Assembly: GCF_914767665.1 (NCBI RefSeq)
Contig: NC_059503.1
Span: 19,778,001-19,842,000 of the forward strand
From: Harmonia axyridis
Lineage: Eukaryota; Arthropoda; Insecta; Coleoptera; Coccinellidae
Length of the DNA: 64,000 bases
Direction: 5' to 3'
In this document: positions 55,492 to 64,000 of the stretch, in pieces
How the letters are laid out: every line of letters starts with the position of its first letter
Numbering within the stretch: the first letter of the stretch is position 1
The notes under the pieces: generated by a model
Databases searched by the model: none
Told to the model about the DNA's origin: nothing
The model's input: only the letters and a program-made list of their open reading frames with translations
Made by a program: the position numbers and the translations under genes

Positions 55492-55830
55492 TCAGAAGCC
55501 GTTCATGTGCTTTATCACGGTTCGGGTAGATTCCATCAAGTCTGAACTAACATATTTCAAAAATCGCCTCTGCACTTTTTTAAGACTCGAAATATGAACA
55601 CCGTATCCCGGGTTCCAGACAACACAACTTTGACCGCACAAGAGCATTAAACAAAACGAAGAACAGAATCGATCACCCACTTAGAAACCGCATGCAGTTG
55701 TCCACTTAAGGAAGAAATTCACTCGAGCAACGGCAAATGTGATTGATGAAGATGCCAAATAAAAGAGGATCCAACAACGAGCCCTGAGGAACACTATTAC
55801 TGAAACCACGGCGCCCTGTTGGTGAGGTAC
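55492..55830 (-). pseudogene. Non-LTR reverse transcriptase fragment
   Basis: On the minus strand, 55820-55720 reads PTGRRGFSNSVPQGSLLDPL then LFGIFINHI, the reverse transcriptase motif around GVPQGS and the alpha helix that follows. Then a deletion has removed the catalytic FADD region. The part at 55660-55545 reads CVVWNPGYGVHISSLKKVQR and RFLKYVS, the thumb region of CR1/Jockey-type enzymes. Frameshifts and stops interrupt both. It is a short decayed piece. Confidence 0.75.
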
Positions 55831-55959
55831 AAATGAAACGAAATATTCACTTAAACGATTTTTCATGTTCCTGTATCTTAAATGTGAGGTTTTTGCATTG
55901 AAATCAGGTTTTAATATCAATGGCGATATTGAGATACATTTATATTCGTGAAATAACAT

Positions 55960-58900
55960 AGTATAACAAGTATATTATGATAATCTGACAACCGGCATCG
56001 ATTGTGAATTATTGCAGGATTTATTAATGGCGATTTGATTGGAAGACGATTCAAATGGAAGGTTATAATTATACCAATTTAGTTTCGATGAAACTGTTTA
56101 TTTTCCGAAGCTAATTCGATCAAACTGCAGCAAAAAACTGTAAAGTGCAGAATGAGATGTACCTATCATGATTACGAGCAAATGAACAAGAGAAAATTTT
56201 ACTAATAGAATATTTTCATTCTTAATGGATCAAAACGTAAAGCGCAATGAACAATGTGCGATGTTCAGAAGTGCAGATGATCATTTAGGCATAGCCAGAA
56301 CTTTCATTCGAAACTTTCTGTATGTTTTTGCTATAATTTGAATACATTGACATTGGAGAATTGATGATTGAAACAAAATTTCATGTAGGTATATCTATGT
56401 TATTTGTTGTTTTCCATTTGAACTGAACATTTCTTCATGAAATATTTGTTATAGAATTCAAGATGATTAAAAGGCAACGTCAAACCGAAAAAATATCATA
56501 TTCAGGGTGTACAATTTGAAATATCGAAGTTGTAACTAAAACCGACAATACCGCAGAATTGAAAATGTTGTAGATTTACATATTTTTGAATGAGGCTACT
56601 GAAATAATATAATTGTATATGACAAAAGAGAGAAATTAAACTTTCCAATCCTCCATTAATTATTTTTATCTGCGTTTCCGCTTTCTCAAGCTGATTTTAC
56701 TGAATGAGTGGATTGAAAGCATATATTAATTCTGTTCTCATGGCATGTCACTTGTCAGGTTGATTGAGTATGATTGTATTCCATTATTATTGTTGAAAAG
56801 AGAAATTTGGGGCACATATTTTGAAAATGATGTATCGATTTGCTGATGGTAAGGATAAGGTTTATATTGGAGTATATTTATTTTTTCATTTTTGTTTGGT
56901 TCCATTCAAGTTTGAAGATTTAGTATTTACTCTCCATCACTCTTTTTGATTCCACCGTCTACAAACAATGGAAGCTATTTGAATGACATTAGGTACAATA
57001 ATCACTTAACCATAAATCTGTAAGGCAATAAACTCACACGAATCGACTACTCAAAATTATAAATGTTCAAACGTCTAATGTTATGATTGCAATTAGTATG
57101 ATATTTCTCACCGCAAGGTTCTAGCAGTATTGCTTTCTAAGTTGTAAATTTTAAATATGCTATTCCAATTTGCTGTTTATATGATTAGCTTTGCAACCTC
57201 GTTCTCCATCACTTTCTCATTTATACCTTACTGGCTAACGGACAGTTTCAGTAATCTTACGTCCACAGGATTGATTTCGACAATGTTATAATTTCATTTT
57301 TCATTTCATGAATCACTTTTTTTTGAAAAATCTTTCGATTTGGAATATAATTGAAGATTTAGAGAGATAATAAACTGTCATGTTAAATTTGTAGTGGGTT
57401 TCATTCAAATAATAAATAATAGTGAACCACCTTCAAAAACGGAACAGATATAAATGAGGAGTTATCTGCTTATTAAAATATTGGTTCATGAAATGAAAAG
57501 TTGTAGAAGGCGTTTCTTAGATAGGAGATTTGAGATCATTCGAATTAATCTCCCTCGAAAGAGAGAGAAAACATATCTAGATATGATCAGAATTGACGTA
57601 AACAGCCATTTGGAGCTGCTCTTAACGGTATCCAGTGAATAAACCATGAGCATCATCGAAACAGCTTCAGGTTCTCGTTTAACTTCTTTTTCCCTTTAAT
57701 AATGATTCAAGAACCGATAACGAGTCCAAATTTCGTCTGTATACTCTCGACTCGTAATTATCCTGAAATACAGCTTCCCTAGGCCATTAAAAATGAATCG
57801 TCTTCTTCCGAATTGAGCTATAAAAGTTAATTTGTGTAATGGATATTCCATACAATATTTTATATTGATACAAAAGATATTTTTGAGATCAAACAGAGAT
57901 TAAGAATTGAGAATTAAAATTATGAAGAATTTCAAAGAATAAAAAAGACATTCATTTCCACCCCATTTGAAACGTTAGTTTGGATTTGAGCTTTGCAAAC
58001 TCATCAAGGATGGATGAAAGAATTATATTCTATTTTTTTGATTAGGATCAAAGATTTCTGACAGTTTCCAGATACAAAATAAAGGGGTGTTGCAAAATGG
58101 CGAAGGAACATACCGTTATGAATTCATTTTACGAGATGAACATTACAATGAAAAATATAAATGATTAAGTATATTTACTGCAGAGAATTCGTTGAATAAT
58201 CCATAAAATTTTCAACCGGAGTAAACGAATTTGAATATAGAATGTTTTTTCCCATGATTTTGTGCCTATATAAAGGGTGAATCTTAAAGTTGTACATTGA
58301 ATTCAATAATAGATTCCTTTCGTAGTATGACACACTTTATTCACATATTATTTTTTCGGAGTCGGCTCTTGTCAAAAGATACAGGCTGTTAAATTTCTCC
58401 CAAAAATATTATTTTTATTGTTTGTAGCTTGAACATGATTATTCAAAATGGAATGAATTTAGTGAGAACATTTTCTCCAATTAAAATATTTTTTTACTTT
58501 CAAGTTATAGCATCATCAATTCATAAAACTATCAGAAATAAATACAAAAACCAATTTGATACAATCCGATGTCCCTATTAGGACACTTCTGTTCTATCAA
58601 AACGTGAAATTTCGAAGATTTTCAAGTTTAACAGATATGAAATAAATACTCCACAAATTATACTCAAGCTATTGATCGTCCCTTGAGCAAAGATATGCCT
58701 TGAACACATATCAGCCGATTTTGCTGCACTTTTTTTTTTTTGATCAAAGTCATAGTCCTTCTTACGAGGATCATGCGAATTAAGATTTTTTGACGACTGC
58801 TATAGAACTACTCATTATTTTTTCGAATAAAAATTTTTAGCTTCCATCACTATAGATCACTAAAACCTCATTTTATATGCATTTTGACTGTATATCATTA

Positions 58901-59480
58901 TATCAATTGATATGAAATTATTTTTCGGAAATAGCACTAGATACTTATACAGAGAATAAAATACTGTAATCAGAATGAATTGTTAACATTTTATGCCATT
59001 ATTAAAAACATCATTGTCGAAAGATTTCGGCTACTGTTCCTCAATGAAAATTAATGTATTCATCCTTATTTTACTTTGAGGCAAACGAACTGAGTTATAA
59101 TGTGATCACATTCGTTTGTGCAAGTACACCACTCGTAGGTTTAGGTATAATGATATGCAAAATGATATCTACTGCAAGCTCAGAATTATTATTAGTACAT
59201 CTAGCTCTAGCAGCGTTCATCCAAATAAATAATATAATTCATATAACTTATACGTTCACAATGAATGAGTTCTATGTTATCTTGGTGGTGTAAACATCGA
59301 AAGGACAGGATTGTATTAGTCCATAGTGAAACCATTAAATGCATATCTTTATTTTATCTTAGCCCGATCTGATAAAATGGGAGAAATCTGAGACTTACTT
59401 TGAGACTCACGCTGTATAAACATATATGAACATCAAAAAGAGAAAAAAATCGAACTTTTCAATAATGTATAAGGGTTTTC
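55960..59480. other. AT-rich DNA without recognised gene
   Basis: A cagggtgtacaattt word at 56503 is another dispersed repeat copy. An open frame at 59054-59293 (+) is rich in hydrophobic residues (STPLVGLGIMICKMIS, LLLVHLALAAFIQINN) and could encode membrane segments, but it has no recognisable family and no supported splice sites. Other frames are random. Confidence 0.4.
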
Positions 59481-59483
59481 CAA

Positions 59484-59700
59484 TGTTTCATTTTGAGTAG
59501 ACCTCTCTCTGGCAGCTGACACTCAAGAAGCTGTCAAATTTTGACATTTGACTAGTGAAAACTATGTCATTATTGAAAATAGAACGATGAACGCTTCAAC
59601 AATTCATTGAAATTGTTAAAAGTCGGTACAAAAATGGTCAAAATTTCGCAGTTGGTTCAAATTAGTGAAGTGAAAAGTCGAATTGAGGAAGTCACTGACG
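59484..59700 (+). mobile_element. Fragment of a DD41D-like transposon
   Basis: The start 'tgtttcattttgagtagacc' and the words 'ctgtcaaattttgacattt', 'cattgaaattgttaaaagt' and 'acaaaaatggtcaa' match the element at 59794. They encode the first helix of a transposase (IEIVKSRYKNG). The rest is lost. Confidence 0.5.
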
Positions 59701-59714
59701 TGATGTAATGAACT

Positions 59715-59745
59715 TTTGAGCGCTCACTCATTCATGCTCCAATAG
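59715..59745 (+). repeat. Partial copy of the small 'tcatgcgccaatt' motif
   Basis: The words 'cttttgagcgctcactcatt' and 'catgctccaat' match the left arm at 12380-12416. No second arm was seen. Confidence 0.45.
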
Positions 59746-59793
59746 CACCTTAGATACCAGTAAATGAGTGGTATATAAAAAGTTTTTCAATGA

Positions 59794-60085
59794 GAGGTTT
59801 CATTTTAATAGCCAGCAATCTGGACAGCTGTCACTATTAAAGCTGTCATCTTTTGACATTCGACAACTACGCTATTACTGAAAATACACGCTACGATACA
59901 CGATTCAACAACGCATTGAAATTCTTAAAATTTACTACAAGAATGGTGAACCATTCCTTGAAAAAATATGCATGGTGTTGCAACCGTTGCCGTGGCGGCC
60001 ATTTGACTGAAGCCGTTTTCATCGGTAATGGCATATATTCTTCTTTAAAATGAAATGAAAATCCATTGATTCAGAAATGAAAACT
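59794..60085 (+). mobile_element. DD41D-like element reduced to its two ends
   Basis: The transposase start region (ALKFLKFTTRMVNHS in one frame; ILKIYYKNGEP in another) is joined directly to the C-terminal end RCRGGHLTEAVF. Some 300 residues in between are missing. Compare RASRGGHMPEIIF in the element at 14310. This small derivative keeps both ends and could be moved by an intact transposase. Exact inverted ends were not resolved. Confidence 0.55.
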
Positions 60086-60121
60086 TTCATTGGAAAATCC
60101 TCAATCTATGATTTTTATATA

Positions 60122-61145
60122 CACTGAGAGAAGTGTTTATTTGATATAAACGAAAATGCATTATAGTTAATGAATCATTTATTGGATATATGGACAAACA
60201 AATATTAGTTTTATGGAAATAAATAATTCATTTGAAATACCACCAAAAATCATCATTTATTATTACATTTCATTTATTCACGCATAACTTATATTAATAA
60301 TGCTGAAGAAATATCCATTTGAAGGAAATGAATATAGTTGAAGTTAATATATCATTGAGTAAAAATTAATAAACCTTATTTATATGTAATAAAATAATAT
60401 TTCAATTCAGTAATGGTTTGCGTATTTCTTAGATAATTATTTCGGTTGTTTCTATTATCCGATTTTTAGAGTCTGAGAAGAACCGTTTGCCAAACTAGGT
60501 AATGTTTTTAGAGTTCATATTGATGGTATCCGGGTCATCTTAATCGCATCTGTTCTCTCTAACCACTGTTCTGCCAACATCCCTAATAACTAAGCTGGTA
60601 CAAACGATCTAAACCTAAAATTCAGTACAGATGTGCTAAGCAGCGTTCGATAAGCCCATAGTAACACAGATTTTATGTTTAAAAAGGAAATTCAAATCAA
60701 AGAAAAAGTTCAAGGACAAATCCTTCAAGGAGATGCGCTTCTCTTTGAAGGATGTGTCCTTTTCCACAGATTGAATCGCTAGAATTATGTTAGTTTGTTA
60801 ATTATTGATAAATCCTATATTCTGAGTGAATGAATTATTTAACTCTTGTAAGAGTTTATTCATAAATAGCAAATGTTCGTTAACTACCAGTTGAAAATTT
60901 GTTGATAATGAATTTATGTTATTTTTGGAGATAACGTAAGTTCATATGAATTATTTATAACCGAAATATATTAAATATTACCAAATACCTTGTAAAAAAA
61001 ATATTTCAATCTCCATTAATAAACTTTTTTGAATCTGTAATTTAACTATTAATGAATATATTTAATATAAATCTGCTGTAATAGTTGTGAATGAATAACC
61101 TCCAAATAAGTGCTTTATTAATAAAAAAATGGATTTCTCTCAGTG
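60122..61145. mobile_element. Non-coding element with TA duplication
   Basis: The left end cactgagagaagtg and, read in reverse, the right end cactgagagaaatcc form short inverted repeats, and TA lies outside each end (60120-60121, 61146-61147). The 1024-bp interior is very AT-rich and has no open frame of note. TA duplication suggests a Tc1/mariner-type relation. A strong hairpin is present inside at 60712-60763. Confidence 0.7.
60712..60763. repeat. Hairpin within the TA-flanked element
   Basis: aaggacaaatccttcaagga pairs with the downstream ctttgaaggatgtgtcctt around a short atgcgctt loop. Its GC content is higher than that of the surrounding element. Confidence 0.75.
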
Positions 61146-61149
61146 TACT

Positions 61150-62785
61150 TTTCCATCTTCTAAAAAAAAATTGTTCGAAAGATTAGTTAATGTAGACAGA
61201 AATATTTGGGACTCATTGTAGCATTAGTTCATTCTCGAATTCGCGTCAGTAACATCCGAAAAGAATTGCACAGAGAAGTATAGAAGAGAAAAGTTGAAAT
61301 ACCATTTAATAGCGTGTTCAACCGATCATGACGAACGATATTTCCAGGATCGACAGTATTCCGAGTAAACTCCAATCTACTAGCAGCTGCTCCTTCCTAC
61401 ATATCAGTTAGGATGAAGGTCCGCAATTTATAAAACCTAGAATTTCCCTCGAATTCCCTAATTCCGAACAAAGCCACTGGCTCCTATCGATGTTTGCTAC
61501 ATCTTCCCCACCATCGCGTGCGGAATAAAAAGGCGAACCCTCAAACCTCAGCTTCCTCAATAATCCCATTGAAAAGGGAAGAAACACACGAATAATCGAT
61601 GAGTTTCAATAAGAAATCTTTGAAAAGGCCCCCTTTCCGCTGATAGTCGGGCATGTGAGAAAATCGTGACTCGGATATTGTGATTGTGTTGCATTTTTGC
61701 CTGTCCGTGCCGAAAGAGAACGTTTTTATTACACGGGTGTGAAGTGAAAATTTATTAGTTTCAAACCTCTAGGACGTGATGGGGTTCCGCGATCCGATTC
61801 GAAAAAATGTGGACCCGCACACACCAAGCTCATATATTTGATTAGAATTTATGCGGACACGTCTCGACTAAATTCCGAATTTTTGTTAATCCCCGAATGC
61901 AGATATATTTCCGCAGTTCCTTTTTCTCCCAGGGCCTGGATTAATATTCCATCCGGAAACGGAGAGGAGAGGGATTAGATTTAGTACCTACAAGAATTGA
62001 AACGGATATTTCGGAATGATCCTTTTTTTTAAGTCGATTCGAATTGATTTTTCACAGCTTCTATATTGGTAGTGTTTTTTATAAGTTGTTTCGAAGGTGG
62101 AATTTTTTTTGACCGAATAATTTCAGACAAAGGATTCATTGAAATGAATTTCAGAATGTGTGACCTAGTGATAACTTCACTCTAGGGTTTATCCTTCTTT
62201 TCCCCATAATATTACTCGTGTAATAAATAATGAGCATGAGCCGATTAAGGTTTGCAAAAACGAGGCCAATCGAAATTTAGTTTTGCTGCTAACTTTAGAA
62301 TTAGAAACTCGTTTGGAATAAAAAGTTGCATTTGGATGTAAAAAAACAATTTCAAGCTCCATGCGGAATTTCATGTTGATCGCACAAAGAGAATCATAAA
62401 AATTAGAGAATCATATTGAAACAAAAATCACGTTATACTTTCCTGACCACAACATTGATGAGTAGAGACTTTGGGCATTTCTTTGAAATAACGATTTCAA
62501 GATTCGTATCAAACTCCAATGTGATCACATTGTAAAAATTATTATAGAAAATTCGAAATGAATAATAAAAAGAATTGACTGACCACGAAAAAAATTAGAT
62601 CATGTTGGGATATTGCGTATATATTCAAGAAAAAAATCTCCAAAAATCAAATTTCACATTTATAGCGTCATCCGGTACATAGAAAATTCAGAAGGAATTT
62701 CAGAAAACAATCAGACAACATGATTGTGAAAAGATCCCTTCTGGTTGATATTATGCGTTAATGTTTATGAGCTGTAATTTTTTTT
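61150..62785. other. Unique GC-richer stretch at 61200-62000, no gene recognised
   Basis: The region 61330-62000 is less AT-rich and low in repeats. No exon with supported splice sites and no known protein motif were found. It might be a promoter or conserved regulatory region of a neighbouring gene, but the sequence alone does not show it. Confidence 0.35.
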
Positions 62786-62788
62786 TTA

Positions 62789-63282
62789 ATTCCCGAAAAG
62801 TTTTTAAGTCTCCTGCAAATTTACATATCACTCTATAGGTGGTCCGAACCGAAAGACACTGCAATTCAAAAAAAATTGACGTTTAAAAAATGCCAATAAG
62901 TCCATTTTTTCGAATGGCATGCCATTGATGATTTTCCTGATTTGGTTCATCTCTAATTGATATTATTAGTGAATAATTAGATGTTGAGTAATTTTTTTAC
63001 CTTCGAAATTCTATGCGTGCAATGTATACTCCCAATCCCAGTTCAAAATATGGAATGCGAAGCATTTTGAAAATAAATAATCTTAGACACAATATATCAA
63101 GACAAGAAATGGAGACTACTCATTAGGCTATATAACAAGCAAAAAAAATTATGGTATACTATTTGAAAAAATGGACTTATTGACATTTTTTAAAAGTCAT
63201 TTCATAAAAATTGCATTGTATTTCAGATCACCTATAGAGTGATCAGTGAATTTGCAGAAAATTTGAAAATTTTTCGGGAATC
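62789..63282. repeat. Foldback element with ~130-bp arms
   Basis: The arm at 62789-62921 (attcccgaaaag, ctgcaaatttac, tcactctataggtg, aataagtccattttttc) is repeated in reverse at 63163-63282 (gaaaaaatggacttatt, cacctatagagtga, gaatttgcag, ttttcgggaat). The 240-bp middle has no open frame. It is a diverged inverted-repeat element of about 0.5 kb. Confidence 0.8.
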
Positions 63283-64000
63283 TACCGAAAAATAAATCGT
63301 ACAATTTTCTGGAAAGGTTTTCAAGATATGACATTTAGTTCAAGCAATTATAACAATGAAATTTTTCAGAGAAAGTGGGCCACTCAAAAAGTTCCACAGT
63401 TATATGTAATCAGAATTTCATGGATATTATAGATATGATATAAAAATGGGCATACGCATTCAAAAAAACAAGGTTCAAGGCGGTATCGTGTTTCACCACT
63501 TGCGGACCAGCCTGTAGAGTCAAAAATAATTAAAACTTATGCGTTGAGTACTGTCGATTCCATCAACATTTCGATCATTCTTCTAGCCCAAAATTCACAG
63601 GAGTTATCAACCGATTGAGCACTATTGCCTCATCCTGTATGAACCAAATTTTCACTACTAATTCTAAAGAGTTTCATCGAAAGTAATATGCCACAACATT
63701 CCGACAACAATAAAATAAAAGGGAAACGAACATGATGAATGTTCTTTATGTAGACCCTTTTATGTCTCTGTGGAACCCTCAAAACTTTTAAAGCTTATGC
63801 CCTTTGTGTTCGTACAAACTTTGTTACTATAGACGTGCGGTCTCTCAGTTACAGGCTTGTTAATTGATTACTCTAGGGCTGGTAACTTTTATTGAAGAAT
63901 ATCTGCTAGTATTCTGAAAAATATATCTTAAATTAGGAATACGAATTGATATAAAATTCCTTTACTTTTTTGAAAAAAATTACAAATCTACAAATCACAG
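63283..64000. other. No recognised gene
   Basis: AT-rich sequence up to the window end. Nothing could be supported. Confidence 0.45.

Noticed and set aside
59054..59293. Membrane protein or mitochondrial insertion
   Set aside because: It is hydrophobic but does not resemble any mitochondrial protein known to me, and no splice sites or family could be identified.

Overview
The window is AT-rich animal DNA that looks like an insect genome, most likely a beetle (inference). The grounds are mariner, Tc1 and DD41D transposases, Penelope and Jockey-type retroelements, hAT-like ends, many dispersed 'acagggtg' repeats, and an animal CUB-domain gene with intron-split exons. No bacterial gene, rRNA gene or CRISPR array was seen.

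The main host gene lies on the minus strand. Three exons (42630-42786, 39900-39959, 15528-15736) have good splice sites and matching phases, and together encode one complete CUB domain (four cysteines, SP-x-YP motif, NRADIIRVYDG). The last intron between them is about 24 kb and full of transposons. Small in-phase candidate exons follow at 8650-8730 and 7329-7403. The window therefore looks like part of a large gene of a secreted or membrane CUB protein whose 5' exons were not found. Weaker candidate exons are at 53903-54111 (-) and 48505-48605 (+).

The rest is mostly mobile-element remains. From left to right: non-LTR 3' ends (901, 11713), a tRNA-like head (2142), a 34-bp minisatellite (2921), a hAT-like element with a nested inverted repeat (3276-4537), a solo-LTR-like repeat (5165), a second hAT-like element (8116), a DD41D element with internal damage (14310-15297), and a Tc1 gene split by a solo LTR with TTAA duplication (16273-18143). 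Next come a near-perfect head-to-head inverted pair of Penelope elements flanked by a 13-bp direct repeat (18404-20823), a dead mariner (23791-25030), a Jockey-like RT tail (25916-26470), a Tc1 deletion derivative (27607-27951), and a further DD41D-like derivative (31288-31997). After these are RNase H and RT remnants (34777, 49774, 55492), a decayed Crypton-like tyrosine recombinase gene with a probable intron next to a 98-bp palindrome (40536-41842), several near-palindromes that share a CTCG-type core, a third LTR copy (52847), a TA-flanked element (60122-61145) and a foldback element (62789-63282).

None of the transposase genes is intact; most lack a catalytic residue or have a deletion. 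The most interesting items are the Penelope inverted dimer with hammerhead-like motifs, the tyrosine recombinase with its adjacent palindrome family, and the recovered split CUB gene.
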